From Martinezella rhizogenes (GTDB taxonomy: Bacteria; Pseudomonadota; Alphaproteobacteria; Rhizobiales; Rhizobiaceae): a stretch of DNA of 64,000 bases. The notes beneath the pieces were generated by a model that was given only the letters and a program-made list of their open reading frames with translations, ran no database searches and was not told the DNA's origin. Of this stretch, positions 1 to 8,800 are shown piece by piece. The stretch covers positions 558,001 through 622,000 of the forward strand of contig NZ_SGNY01000003.1 of assembly GCF_007002745.1 (NCBI RefSeq), given 5' to 3'. The translations under genes and the position numbers were made by a program. Each line of letters opens with the position of its first letter. The stretch's first letter is position 1.

Positions 1-118
1 TCGAGCGATTGCTTTCAGCATAACTTCAACCTGCACCTGTATAAACAAATCCATGAGCCGCCGTCCCGCCACCATGCGCTGGATCGGTGGAGATGGATTT
101 GGCATTCGGGGGTTGGCA

Positions 119-817
119 ATGAATTTCGCGGCAGGTTTTGCGCGGCCGGGATCGCAACGGAATATCCACGGGCTGCGTGTCTGTGATCTCGACTGGAATG
201 GGGCGCTGGAACTGGTCAGCGGCCGGGCTTCGGCTTGCGAAGGGCACACGATGCTCTCCTTCCTCACCATAGATAAAGCCAAACTGTCTCTCAAGGATAT
301 CGCTTACCGCGAGATTCTGGAAAGCTGCCTGCTTCTGCCGCAGGGCAAGGCGATGAATGCCGCCGCCCGTGTGGAAAATGGCAAACCTCTGTCCGCTGCC
401 ATCGACGACGTCGCTTTCGTCATGGCGCTTCTGACCTATATGGCGGTGCCGAAACGGATCGGTGTTGCCGGCGACGATGCGGCGCAGCTCAGTGAAGTGC
501 TGGCAAAGCTGCGTGCCCACGCGCCGTGGCATGATTTCGTGATGCTGGGTCGGGATGCCTCGGGGGTTAAGGTCGATGTTCTGCTTGCCGGCATGAGCGG
601 TGAAAATCAGGAAAAATGGTTGCACCGAACTGTCAGCCGTCAGGATGTGCGCGTCGCGATCGCGGTCGGTTCATTGTTCAAGGTCTTGTCGTCCGAAGTG
701 GCGGGCATGCCGGAAATCTTCCGCAAGCTGCATATGAGCTGGCTTTACAGCCTCTGCGCGGAACCCTGGCACATTGCACTCGGCAAAGCTGAGACGGGTT
801 CGCGGAGCCCGCGTTAA
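119..817 (+). CDS. Divergent WecG/TagA/CpsF-family glycosyltransferase-like protein
   Basis: A 232-residue protein that follows the WecG/TagA/CpsF pattern: a 'LPQGKAMNAAAR' segment where the family has its PDG motif, 'GENQEKW' where it has PKQE.W, and a C-terminal 'MSWLYSLCAEPW' matching the usual EWlyRL..EP ending. Members transfer N-acetylmannosamine-type sugars to a lipid carrier in polysaccharide or teichoic acid synthesis. Here the conserved Asp of PDG is Gln, so ordinary catalysis is doubtful. The start at 119 is preferred because GGGGG lies just upstream; an in-frame ATG at 53 would add 22 residues. The next gene is a GumC/Wzz-like protein on the same strand, which supports a surface-polysaccharide role. 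Family assignment rests on motif layout only. Confidence 0.6.
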   Translation: MNFAAGFARPGSQRNIHGLRVCDLDWNGALELVSGRASACEGHTMLSFLTIDKAKLSLKDIAYREILESCLLLPQGKAMNAAARVENGKPLSAAIDDVAFVMALLTYMAVPKRIGVAGDDAAQLSEVLAKLRAHAPWHDFVMLGRDASGVKVDVLLAGMSGENQEKWLHRTVSRQDVRVAIAVGSLFKVLSSEVAGMPEIFRKLHMSWLYSLCAEPWHIALGKAETGSRSPR

Positions 818-905
818 CCATTTGTTTGCCACGATCCTTTAACCTCTCGTAAGGTTTTGACAGTCGCCCGTTGCGGGCGGCACCGAGGGTGGCAGACGGC
901 TTCAG

Positions 906-2678
906 ATGGTTGATAACAGTCCGGACATGATGGCGACCCGTCCCGACGAGGACGATTTTGCCGTGCCCCCGTCGCAATGGCGCAGGCATTGTCTGCGGCT
1001 TCTGACGGCTGGTTGCGTCGTTGCCGCCACCGTTACCGGCGCGGCTCTTCCGTTGCTGCTGATCGATTCCGGTTTTCGCGGATATGTGTCGCAGGCCCGG
1101 ATCGAGATCACCCAGACGTCCTATGACGCGCCCGATGCGGCCCGTTTTCTGGCGATGGCACGACGTACCCTGTTATCTCCCGCCGGGCTTGACCGGGTCA
1201 GCAGCGATCTGAAGCTGAAACCCACCGATATGGTCGGCGTTCGCAATCAGGGTGAGCTTGGCCTGCTCGTTGATCTTTTGACAGGCGCGGACACACGTCC
1301 GCTTTCCCCGCGAGAAGCATTGAATGGCGCAGTGGGTGAGGCGATCCGGCTGGAACTGACGCCGGATGAAAATACGCTGATCGTGACCGCAAAGGCCGCG
1401 ACGCCGGAAAGCGCGATGCGGCTGACCGATTATCTGTCGATGCGGGTCATGGCGGATGGCAAGGCCGGCACCATGACGCCCGCCATGCGTGAGACGGAGC
1501 GAGCGCGCAAAAGACTGGACGAAGCGGAAGCGGCATTGAACGGCTTCCAGATGCGCCATGGCGATGCCGTTCTCTCTGAGGTGCACGAGCTCGAGCAGCA
1601 GTTGCACGACGTAAACGACGGTCTTGCGGGCAGCACGCAGCATCAGCAGTCGCTTCAGGCGGATTTGGCGGTGGCCTCTGCCCTCAAGCCGAATGACATT
1701 TTGTCGAAGCCCTTGCCGTCCGGCGTGGCTTTCGCAGCGCTTGAGGATATCAGGCAGAAACACGCGACCGCCAGCATGGCGCTTGCCAGTGTCTCGGTTG
1801 ATTATGGCCCGAAACACCCGCGCCGCATCGCCGCCCAGAATGCGGTGGATGCCGTACAGGCGCTGGCAGCTCCCGCATTGCGCCAACTGGTTGAAGGTCT
1901 GCGGGTGGATGAAAAGCGCATCGCCCAGGAGATTGCGACCGCGAATGGCGAGCGTAAGAAGCACCTTGACCGCTTAGAGGCTCTGGGCGTCGCCCCCGGT
2001 GAGCTTTCGCGATTGCAGGCTGAGCTTGAGACAGCGAGAAATGCCTATCTGGAAGCGAGTGAGCGCCGCGATCTGTCTTCTTCCTCCACGCCCGCCATCG
2101 AGACCCGCCTTGCAAAGAAGGCCGGACCGGGCGAACTGTCGCGTGATCTGACGCAGGCGGCGATGATGGCAGGTGGCGGCGGCCTGATCGGTCTGCTGGG
2201 CGGCCTCTATCTCCTGAGCTATCGCCGCCATGACGAGGAGCAGGAGGACGCGCTGTTCGTCGAAAATGAAGCGCAACTTCCCGCTTCCATGGACGGGCCA
2301 GAGCAATCGCTGCAATTTTCCGAATTCGAGCAAATCGAGCCGGCGGTTTTCGATGATCTGGAAGAGCTTGCCGCGGAAGATCATGTCCAGCCTGAAGACG
2401 CCTTCGCTGACTATTATGGCGAGGCTGCAAATGATGCCGATGATATGCCGCTGAACGAGCGCGTGCGGCAGGTGCTGATGGGTAACCGAACGGTCAGAAG
2501 CGCCACCCAAATGTCGCCTGACCTTCCGCCATTGCTCAGTGAAGCCCTTGCAGGGCACTTCGATCATGAACAGGCCGAAGCCGAGGAATTGGCGGAATTG
2601 AGACGCGAGCTGGCGCATCTGAAGGAGCGTCTCGCCGATTACGCCGATCACCAGGACGACTACCGTAAAACTGCCTGA
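906..2678 (+). CDS. GumC/Wzz-like polysaccharide chain-length or export protein
   Basis: This 590-residue inner-membrane protein has a transmembrane helix near residues 29-52, a long periplasmic coiled-coil region (about 55-410), the 'YGPKHPRR' motif typical of GumC/ExoP-type proteins, and a second helix near residues 418-440 rich in Gly and Leu. This is the topology of polysaccharide co-polymerases that control chain length and export. There is no Walker A tyrosine-kinase domain. Instead, about 150 cytoplasmic residues rich in Asp and Glu end in a predicted coiled coil. It follows the WecG-like gene by 88 bases and probably works with it. Which polysaccharide it serves cannot be told from the sequence. 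Confidence 0.72.
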   Translation: MVDNSPDMMATRPDEDDFAVPPSQWRRHCLRLLTAGCVVAATVTGAALPLLLIDSGFRGYVSQARIEITQTSYDAPDAARFLAMARRTLLSPAGLDRVSSDLKLKPTDMVGVRNQGELGLLVDLLTGADTRPLSPREALNGAVGEAIRLELTPDENTLIVTAKAATPESAMRLTDYLSMRVMADGKAGTMTPAMRETERARKRLDEAEAALNGFQMRHGDAVLSEVHELEQQLHDVNDGLAGSTQHQQSLQADLAVASALKPNDILSKPLPSGVAFAALEDIRQKHATASMALASVSVDYGPKHPRRIAAQNAVDAVQALAAPALRQLVEGLRVDEKRIAQEIATANGERKKHLDRLEALGVAPGELSRLQAELETARNAYLEASERRDLSSSSTPAIETRLAKKAGPGELSRDLTQAAMMAGGGGLIGLLGGLYLLSYRRHDEEQEDALFVENEAQLPASMDGPEQSLQFSEFEQIEPAVFDDLEELAAEDHVQPEDAFADYYGEAANDADDMPLNERVRQVLMGNRTVRSATQMSPDLPPLLSEALAGHFDHEQAEAEELAELRRELAHLKERLADYADHQDDYRKTA

Positions 2679-2755
2679 CGAGGCTGTATTTTTGCTTGCA
2701 TTCCTGCAAAGGGGGCACCATACGGGGCCAACGTAATCCAGCAGGAGCAAGACGC

Positions 2756-3655
2756 ATGGCAGTTGTGATTGACGGGAAGGCGAAGGCGACTTCGGTAACG
2801 GAGGCGGTTCGCATATCGGCAGAAGCGCTCGAGGCGGAACGGGGCGTGAAGCCCGGTCTCGCGGTCGTCATCGTCGGTAATGATCCGGCCAGCCATGCCT
2901 ACGTGAACTCCAAGAGCAAGATGGCCAAGCAATGCGGCTTCAACTCCATCCAGCACACGCTGCCGGAAGAGACGACGCAAGGTGAGCTTCTGAAGCTGGT
3001 TGGCGAACTGAACGCCGACGCCTCCATTCACGGCATTTTGGTGCAGCTTCCCCTGCCGAAGCATTTCAATTCCGATGAGATCATCCAGTCGATCCTGCCC
3101 GAGAAGGATGTGGATGGCCTGAGCGTGTTGAACGCCGGCAAGCTGGCGACGGGCGATCTCGCCACCGGGCTTATTTCCTGCACGCCGGCCGGCGCCATGC
3201 TTCTGGTGCGCAGCATTCACGGCGACGACCTTTCCGGCCTCAATGCCGTGGTCATCGGCCGTTCCAACCTGTTCGGCAAGCCCATGGGCCAGCTTCTGCT
3301 GAATGCCAATGCCACGGTGACCATGGCGCATTCGCGCACCAAGGATCTCGCCACCGTCTGCAAGACGGCCGATATTCTCGTCGCGGCCGTCGGTCGCGCG
3401 GCGATGGTGAAGGGCGACTGGGTGAAGCCGGGCGCAACCGTCATCGATGTCGGCATCAACCGCATTCCGGCTCCCGAAAAGGGCGAAGGCAAGTCGAAGC
3501 TGGTCGGCGATGTCGCCTTCGACGAGGCAAGCGCCGTGGCGGCCGCCATCTCGCCGGTGCCCGGCGGTGTCGGCCCGATGACGATCGCCATGCTGATGGC
3601 CAACACCGTCATCGCCGCTTATCGCAAGCTTGGCCGGACGGCTCCGAAGTTTTAA
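2756..3655 (+). CDS. folD: Bifunctional methylenetetrahydrofolate dehydrogenase/cyclohydrolase FolD
   Basis: FolD interconverts 5,10-methylene-, methenyl- and 10-formyl-tetrahydrofolate, supplying one-carbon units for purines and formyl-Met. The 299-residue protein has the family length. Visible motifs include '[13 protein letters not shown]' around the catalytic Lys, 'LVQLPLPKH', 'DVDGL', the NADP-binding '[13 protein letters not shown]' and the C-terminal '[14 protein letters not shown]'. The ATG at 2756 is chosen because AGGAG lies about 9 bases upstream and the protein then begins MAVVIDGK, as in relatives; a longer reading from 2696 is not supported. It follows the polysaccharide gene by about 80 bases and is probably transcribed separately. 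Confidence 0.96.
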   Translation: MAVVIDGKAKATSVTEAVRISAEALEAERGVKPGLAVVIVGNDPASHAYVNSKSKMAKQCGFNSIQHTLPEETTQGELLKLVGELNADASIHGILVQLPLPKHFNSDEIIQSILPEKDVDGLSVLNAGKLATGDLATGLISCTPAGAMLLVRSIHGDDLSGLNAVVIGRSNLFGKPMGQLLLNANATVTMAHSRTKDLATVCKTADILVAAVGRAAMVKGDWVKPGATVIDVGINRIPAPEKGEGKSKLVGDVAFDEASAVAAAISPVPGGVGPMTIAMLMANTVIAAYRKLGRTAPKF

Positions 3656-3714
3656 GCCTGTCGCGTTCGATCGAACTCCACGGCATAGGAATTTCTGTGC
3701 GCTGGCCCTCACTA

Positions 3715-3829
3715 CCGTCATTCCGGCCTTGAGCCGGAATCCAGCCGACGCGCGTCTGCGCGGCGAGACGACTCTTTTCAGCCCAAGGACTTGGGCTGGC
3801 TGGATACCGGCTCAAGGCCGGTATGACGG
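3715..3829. repeat. Nested palindromic intergenic repeat, family B copy 1
   Basis: The outer ends CCGTCAT and ATGACGG are complementary. Inside, TTCCGGC-cttga-GCCGGAA and CCGG-ctcaa-GGCCGG form hairpins on each side, and a third small hairpin (AGCCCA...TGGGCT) sits in the middle. A second copy with the same plan but a different stem sequence lies near 63.4 kb. It fills most of the gap between the convergent genes folD and aglR and may also act in transcription termination. Confidence 0.75.
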
Positions 3830-3850
3830 GCGGGGGATGAAGGCCGGCTG

Positions 3851-4876
3851 CTACGCTTTCGGAGCCGGTCCCGTCGAAGCGCGTACCACAAGCTCCGCCT
3901 TCCAGAGCTCCTGATGGGGCTCCATCTGCTCGAACTTGATCCGGTTGATCAGGCGTTGGCCGACGCGCACGCCAGCGGCCCGGAGTGAAGAGCGGGTCGT
4001 GGTGAGCGGCACGGAAAAATTGTCCGGCTTCAGCAGCGGCAGCACGTCGTCATGGGCGATCAGCGAAATGTCCTTGCCGGGTTTTAACCCCCGCTGGTTC
4101 ATCGAGCGGATCGCGCCCAGTGCAAGCGCGGTACTGGCGCAGAGAATGGCGGTCGGCTTTTCCGGTTGAGACAGCAGCGCCTCCATGCCGAGATAACCCT
4201 CCTCGTCCGTCATGCTGCTGTGCCGCTTATTGGCCGGGTGCAGGGCGAGGCCGCTTGCCTCCAGCGCCTTCTCCACCCCGAGACAGCGCCGATAGGTAAA
4301 ATCGTAGCCTTCCGGGCCGTTCAAAAGCCCGATGCGCTTATGGCCGAGCTGGAGGAGAAGCTGGGTCGCATCACGAAACGCGCCCTCATTGTCCACATCG
4401 AGATAGGGATAACTCTCCTCCACGCCGGCGGACCTGCCATGCACGAGGAAGGGCAGGGAGAGCGACTGCATCATGGCAATGCGCGCATCGTTCTTTTTCA
4501 TATAGGCGAGATAGATGCCATCAACGCTGCCGCTTGCGGCGAGCCCACGCAGGGCTTCACGTTCTTTCTCGGGTTCCGTCGGCATGATGACGAGATGAAA
4601 ACCGCTGCGTGAGGCTTCTTCGCCGAGACCGCTTAAGAATTCGCCGAAATGCACATCGGAACGGTGGTGCTCGCCAATCGGCATGACGAGTCCGATGGAG
4701 CCGACCTTGCCGGTTGCCAGCCGCTGCGCCGCCGCGTTCGGGCGATATCCCGTCTTCTCGGCGGCCTCCATGACGCGGCGGCGCGTCTCCGCGCTCACCT
4801 CCGGGTAGCCGTTGAGCGCCCTGCTGATGGTGGTCTGCGAAATGCCCAGCAGTTGCGACAACTGTTTCAGGTTCAT
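3851..4876 (-). CDS. aglR: LacI-family repressor of the alpha-glucoside operon, AglR
   Basis: A 341-residue LacI/GalR regulator. The N-terminus 'MNLKQLSQLLGISQTTISRA' is the helix-turn-helix, followed by the hinge motif 'RPNAAAQRLATGK' and a periplasmic-binding-protein-like effector domain. It lies divergent to aglEFGAK, the arrangement of AglR in Sinorhizobium meliloti, where it represses the operon and is relieved by alpha-glucosides. The ATG at 4876 is chosen because the protein then starts directly with the DNA-binding helix; an ATG six codons upstream (4894) is possible. Two AAAGCGCTTT palindromes in the divergent region are its probable operators. Confidence 0.9.
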   Translation of the reverse strand: MNLKQLSQLLGISQTTISRALNGYPEVSAETRRRVMEAAEKTGYRPNAAAQRLATGKVGSIGLVMPIGEHHRSDVHFGEFLSGLGEEASRSGFHLVIMPTEPEKEREALRGLAASGSVDGIYLAYMKKNDARIAMMQSLSLPFLVHGRSAGVEESYPYLDVDNEGAFRDATQLLLQLGHKRIGLLNGPEGYDFTYRRCLGVEKALEASGLALHPANKRHSSMTDEEGYLGMEALLSQPEKPTAILCASTALALGAIRSMNQRGLKPGKDISLIAHDDVLPLLKPDNFSVPLTTTRSSLRAAGVRVGQRLINRIKFEQMEPHQELWKAELVVRASTGPAPKA

Positions 4877-4936
4877 GTCTTGAATTTCCTCCATGCACGC
4901 GCTTCAGGAACCGGCAAAGCCTCTCCTCATATTCCC

Positions 4937-4946
4937 AAAGCGCTTT
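4937..4946. promoter_or_regulatory. Probable AglR operator O1
   Basis: Perfect palindrome AAAGCGCTTT with a central CG, the classic shape of a LacI/GalR operator. It sits about 60 bases upstream of the aglR start, so it could mediate autoregulation. Binding by AglR is inferred from position and symmetry. Confidence 0.7.
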
Positions 4947-5054
4947 AGATTTTTACCAGCCTCCGCTGCTTTTCTCAATCGAAAACGATAGCCGCCTTCC
5001 TAAATAAATATGACTATTCACGCGGTGCGGCAACGTTTCCTCGGAAACAGCCTC

Positions 5055-5083
5055 TTGACTCCATCTTGATGACAATGAGATGA
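5055..5083 (+). promoter_or_regulatory. Candidate aglE promoter
   Basis: TTGACT at 5055-5060 is a good -35 hexamer. A weak -10 (AGATGA to ATGAAT) follows about 17-19 bases downstream. The second operator lies just after it, where a bound repressor would block transcription. The -10 is poor, so confidence is limited. Confidence 0.4.
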
Positions 5084-5092
5084 ATAGGCAGC

Positions 5093-5104
5093 CAAAGCGC
5101 TTTG
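5093..5104. promoter_or_regulatory. Probable AglR operator O2
   Basis: Perfect 12-base palindrome CAAAGCGCTTTG, about 50 bases upstream of aglE and just downstream of the candidate promoter. It shares its ten-base core with O1, about 157 bases away, a spacing that would allow looping. Inferred to bind AglR. Confidence 0.75.
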
Positions 5105-5152
5105 ATTGAGAGAGGACGCTTTGAGCCTTTTATGTGATGGGAGGTAAATCAC

Positions 5153-6514
5153 ATGCGGAAGACTCTTTTGGCGACGGCGGCCTCAATGGTGCTGCTGTCG
5201 GGTGCGGCCTTTGCCGCTGACCTGAAATTCGCGCCTGGCCAGGATGCCAAGTTCAACTGGAAAAGCTACGAGGACTTTAAGGCGGCCCATGCCGACCTGA
5301 AAGGCCAGACGCTGACGATTTTCGGGCCCTGGCGCGGCGAGGACGAGGCGCTGTTTCAGTCGGTGCTTGCCTATTTCGCCGACGCGACCGGCGTGAACGT
5401 CCGTTATTCCTCGTCGGAAAATTACGAGCAACAGATCGTCATCGATACGCAGGCGGGTTCGCCGCCTAATATCGCCATCCTGCCGCAGCCCGGCCTACTG
5501 GCCGATCTCGCGGCCAAGGGTTTTCTGGTGCCGCTCGGCGATGAGACCGCCAATTGGGTCAAGGAAAATTACGGCGCTGGCCAGTCCTGGGTCGATCTCG
5601 GCAGCTACAAGGGCAAGGACGGCAACAAGGCTTACTTTGCGTTCCCCTTCAAGGCCGATGTGAAGTCGCTCGTCTGGTATGTGCCTGAGAACTTCGAGGA
5701 AGCGGGTTATAAAGTGCCCGAGAGCATGGAAGACCTGTTCAAGCTGACCGACCAGATCGTTGCCGATGGCGGCACGCCCTGGTGCATCGGCCTTGGCTCT
5801 GGCGGTGCGACCGGCTGGCCGGCAACCGACTGGGTGGAAGACCTGATGCTGCGCACGCAGCCGCTCGACGTTTACCAGAAGTGGACGACCAACGAGGTGA
5901 AGTTCACCGATCCGGCGGTGGTCGAGGCCATCAACGAGTTCGGCAAATTCGCCAAGAACGAAAAATACGTGAGCGGCGGCGTTGCAGCCGTGGCCTCCAC
6001 CGACTTCCGCGACAGCCCCAAGGGTCTCTTCGACATTCCGCCGAAATGCTACCTGCACCATCAGGCGTCGTTCATTCCGTCCTTCTTCCCTGAAGGCACC
6101 AAGGTCGGAACGGATGCGGATTTCTTCTACATGCCGACTTACGCGTCCAAACCTGACCTCGGCAAGCCGGTTCTCGGCGCCGGCACGCTCGTCACGATCA
6201 CCAAGGAAGCACCGGCGGCCAAGGCATTCGTCGAATTCCTGAAGACCCCGATCGCCCACGAAGTGTGGATGGCGCAGTCCAGCTTCCTGACGCCCTATAA
6301 GGGTGTGAATGTCGACACCTATGCCAATGAGCAGATGAAGCGCCAGGGTGAAATCCTCACGACCGCGACAAGCTTCGGCTTCGACGGTTCCGACCTGATG
6401 CCCGGCAAGATCGGTGCCGGCGCGTTCTGGACCGGCATGATCGATTTCGTCGGTGGCAAGTCCGCCGATCAGGTCGCCGCCGATATCCAGAAGGCCTGGG
6501 ACGGCCTGAAGTAA
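5153..6514 (+). CDS. aglE: Alpha-glucoside ABC transporter substrate-binding protein AglE
   Basis: A 453-residue family 1 extracellular solute-binding protein. The N-terminus is a signal peptide (basic MRK, hydrophobic stretch, cleavage after AFA near residue 22). It captures alpha-glucosides such as sucrose, maltose and trehalose in the periplasm and hands them to AglF/AglG. The start ATG is preceded by GGGAGG. It is the first gene of the operon and is followed by a GC-rich hairpin before aglF, fitting the need for far more binding protein than permease. The identification comes from the complete aglEFGAK order. Confidence 0.9.
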   Translation: MRKTLLATAASMVLLSGAAFAADLKFAPGQDAKFNWKSYEDFKAAHADLKGQTLTIFGPWRGEDEALFQSVLAYFADATGVNVRYSSSENYEQQIVIDTQAGSPPNIAILPQPGLLADLAAKGFLVPLGDETANWVKENYGAGQSWVDLGSYKGKDGNKAYFAFPFKADVKSLVWYVPENFEEAGYKVPESMEDLFKLTDQIVADGGTPWCIGLGSGGATGWPATDWVEDLMLRTQPLDVYQKWTTNEVKFTDPAVVEAINEFGKFAKNEKYVSGGVAAVASTDFRDSPKGLFDIPPKCYLHHQASFIPSFFPEGTKVGTDADFFYMPTYASKPDLGKPVLGAGTLVTITKEAPAAKAFVEFLKTPIAHEVWMAQSSFLTPYKGVNVDTYANEQMKRQGEILTTATSFGFDGSDLMPGKIGAGAFWTGMIDFVGGKSADQVAADIQKAWDGLK

Positions 6515-6524
6515 CAATCGGATC

Positions 6525-6550
6525 AGGCCCGGCGGCGCGCTGCCGGGCCT
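6525..6550 (+). other. Intercistronic hairpin aglE-aglF
   Basis: Perfect nine-base stem AGGCCCGGC/GCCGGGCCT with an eight-base loop, 10 bases after the aglE stop and 67 bases before the aglF start. It has only a weak T run, so partial termination or protection of the aglE message from 3' decay is more likely than full termination. Confidence 0.7.
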
Positions 6551-6617
6551 TTACCAAATGGAACGGATCCGATGACCGCATAAATCAGCGCGGCGCGGAG
6601 AGGATCAGGGAGGGAAC

Positions 6618-7631
6618 ATGGCTCAACAACTCGTGTCTGCCATCGGCGTCATGGTAGCGGGCGTTTTTGCCTGCGCGGCCTATTACTGGCTATCTGACAA
6701 GGCGCTGCAGGTGATCTTTCCCGTCCGCTCGGGAGATGTCATTCACGCATCCCGCAATCTAAACCGCCGCGCCGCCGTCCGGCCCTGGCTGTTCATCGGC
6801 CCGGCGCTGATCCTGCTGCTGGTCTACCTGGTCTATCCCGTCATCGCCACGCTGATCCTGTCCTTTTATGACCGGACGGGCAGCGAATTTGTCGGCCTCG
6901 CCAATTATCGCTGGGCGTTTTTCGACGCCGGTTTCCGCCAGTCGATCTTCAACAACATCCTCTGGCTCGCCGTCGTGCCGGCCGCCTGCACCTTCTTCGG
7001 CCTCGTCATTGCCGTCATGACCGACCGCATCTGGTGGGGCAACATCGCCAAATCCATCGTCTTCATGCCGATGGCGATTTCCTTCGTTGGCGCATCGGTC
7101 ATCTGGAAGTTCATCTATGAGTATCGCGCCGAAGGTCAGGTACAGATCGGGCTCTTGAACGCCATCGTCGAGTTTTTCGGTGGCAGCCCGGAGGTCTGGA
7201 TTTCCATGCCCTTCTGGAACAATTTCTTCCTGATGGTCATCCTCATCTGGATCCAGACCGGTTTCGCCATGGTCATCCTGTCCGCAGCTTTGCGCGGCAT
7301 TCCGGAAGAAACCATCGAGGCGGCCGTCATCGATGGTGCCAATGGCTGGCAGATCTTCTGGAAGATCATGGTGCCGCAAATCTGGGGCACCATCGCCGTC
7401 GTCTGGACGACGATCACCATTCTCGTGCTCAAGGTCTTCGATATCGTGCTGACCATGACCAACGGCCAGTGGAACACCATGGTTCTCGCCAACCTCATGT
7501 TCGACTGGATGTTCCGCGGTGGCGGCGACAGCGGCAGAAGTGCTGTTATCGCGCTCATCATCATGGCGGCCGTCACCCCGATCATGGTCTGGAATATCCG
7601 CCAGGCAAACCGCGAGATGGAGGGCCGCTGA
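6618..7631 (+). CDS. aglF: Alpha-glucoside ABC transporter permease AglF
   Basis: A 337-residue inner-membrane permease of the MalF type. An additional N-terminal membrane helix (about residues 5-27) precedes the usual core that starts near residue 55 ('RPWLFIGPALILLLVYL'). The ABC permease EAA loop, which docks with the ATPase, is visible as 'EAAVIDGANGWQIFWKI'. The gene begins with ATG after AGGGAGGG and ends two bases before the aglG start, so the two subunits are translationally coupled. It pairs with AglG as a heterodimeric channel. Confidence 0.9.
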   Translation: MAQQLVSAIGVMVAGVFACAAYYWLSDKALQVIFPVRSGDVIHASRNLNRRAAVRPWLFIGPALILLLVYLVYPVIATLILSFYDRTGSEFVGLANYRWAFFDAGFRQSIFNNILWLAVVPAACTFFGLVIAVMTDRIWWGNIAKSIVFMPMAISFVGASVIWKFIYEYRAEGQVQIGLLNAIVEFFGGSPEVWISMPFWNNFFLMVILIWIQTGFAMVILSAALRGIPEETIEAAVIDGANGWQIFWKIMVPQIWGTIAVVWTTITILVLKVFDIVLTMTNGQWNTMVLANLMFDWMFRGGGDSGRSAVIALIIMAAVTPIMVWNIRQANREMEGR

Positions 7632-7632
7632 G

Positions 7633-8793
7633 ATGAATATCGTCAAACGCCTGCGCCGCGTCGGCCTGCCACGCCTCATCGTCCATGCCAGCGTCCTCGT
7701 CGTCGTGCTTCTCTGGCTCTTACCCACGCTCGGCATTCTCGTCAGCTCGCTGCGTGACAAGGACCAGATTACCGTGTCTGGCTGGTGGACGGCCTTCTCC
7801 AGCTCCGAACAGACCTCGGCAGTGCGCCTCGCCGATGCTTCCGTGCAGAAGCAGGACGGAAGCCGCTATGTGATATCAGGCAATGTTTTTGAAAATGGTG
7901 CCGGCGGAAAAGTCTCCGCCTTCGGCGTGCGCGTTCAGGAACCGAGAGCATTCAACGCCGGCGAACCGGCCGATATCGGCGATGGCGAAACCCTGCTCGT
8001 CAATACGGACGGCACTTACGAATATAGCAAGGCTTCGAGCTTCGAGGGCGCGCGCGGCAAGCGCGTCTATATTTCCGTCGCGACGCCGCCCGTCTTCACG
8101 CTCGATAATTACCGCACGGTTCTGACCTCGGAAGGCATCGGCCAGTCCTTCGTCAACTCACTCACCGTCGCCGTGCCGGCAACCGTCATCCCCATCCTCA
8201 TTGCGGCCTTCGCCGCCTATGCGCTGTCATGGATGAGCTTTTCCGGCCGCAATCTGCTGATTGCCATGGTGGTGGGCCTCATCGTCGTGCCGTTGCAGAT
8301 GTCGCTGATCCCGCTGCTGCGACTCTATAATGAAATCGGCACCATCTTCGGCGTGCCGTCCAAGACCTATGCCGGCATCTGGCTCGCGCACACCGCCTTC
8401 GGCCTGCCGCTCGCCATCTATCTGCTGCGCAACTATATTTCCGGCCTGCCGAAAGAGATCATCGAAAGCGCCCGCGTGGATGGTGCCAGCGATTTTGAAA
8501 TCTTTGTCAAGATCATCCTGCCGCTCTCCTTCCCGGCGCTTGCCTCCTTCGCCATCTTCCAGTTCCTGTGGACCTGGAACGACCTGCTCGTCGCCATGGT
8601 GTTCCTCGGCACGCAGAAGGACGAACTGGTGTTGACCGGTGCGCTCAACGCGTTGCTCGGCTCGCGCGGCGGCAACTGGGAAATCCTCACCGCTTCGGCC
8701 TTTGTCACCATCATCGTGCCGCTTTGCGTCTTCTTTGCTCTTCAACGTTATCTCGTGCGTGGCCTGCTTGCAGGCTCCGTCAAGGGAGGCTGA
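7633..8793 (+). CDS. aglG: Alpha-glucoside ABC transporter permease AglG
   Basis: A 386-residue MalG-type permease, about 100 residues longer than the usual 280. After the first membrane helix (about 15-37) comes a soluble, presumably periplasmic insertion of roughly residues 45-160, then five helices. The EAA loop 'ESARVDGASDFEIFVKIILP' is intact. The ATG at 7633 is chosen because it lies just after the aglF stop and the first helix follows at once; a longer in-frame reading would overlap aglF. The insertion is expected for AglG relatives and may contact AglE, by analogy with the MalF P2 loop. Confidence 0.9.
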   Translation: MNIVKRLRRVGLPRLIVHASVLVVVLLWLLPTLGILVSSLRDKDQITVSGWWTAFSSSEQTSAVRLADASVQKQDGSRYVISGNVFENGAGGKVSAFGVRVQEPRAFNAGEPADIGDGETLLVNTDGTYEYSKASSFEGARGKRVYISVATPPVFTLDNYRTVLTSEGIGQSFVNSLTVAVPATVIPILIAAFAAYALSWMSFSGRNLLIAMVVGLIVVPLQMSLIPLLRLYNEIGTIFGVPSKTYAGIWLAHTAFGLPLAIYLLRNYISGLPKEIIESARVDGASDFEIFVKIILPLSFPALASFAIFQFLWTWNDLLVAMVFLGTQKDELVLTGALNALLGSRGGNWEILTASAFVTIIVPLCVFFALQRYLVRGLLAGSVKGG

Positions 8794-8800
8794 TCATTCC

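Noticed and set aside
26..625. Long minus-strand open frame opposite the WecG-like gene
   Set aside because: It mirrors the codon bias of the plus-strand gene, has no recognisable motif and covers the real coding region.
814..844. Two TTAACC half-sites between the WecG-like and GumC-like genes as a CtrA box
   Set aside because: They are 25 bases apart rather than the required N7 spacing.
6759..7760. 333-codon minus-strand frame opposite aglF/aglG
   Set aside because: Asp/His/Gly-rich shadow of GC-rich membrane-protein genes with no ribosome site; the plus-strand ABC permeases are certain.
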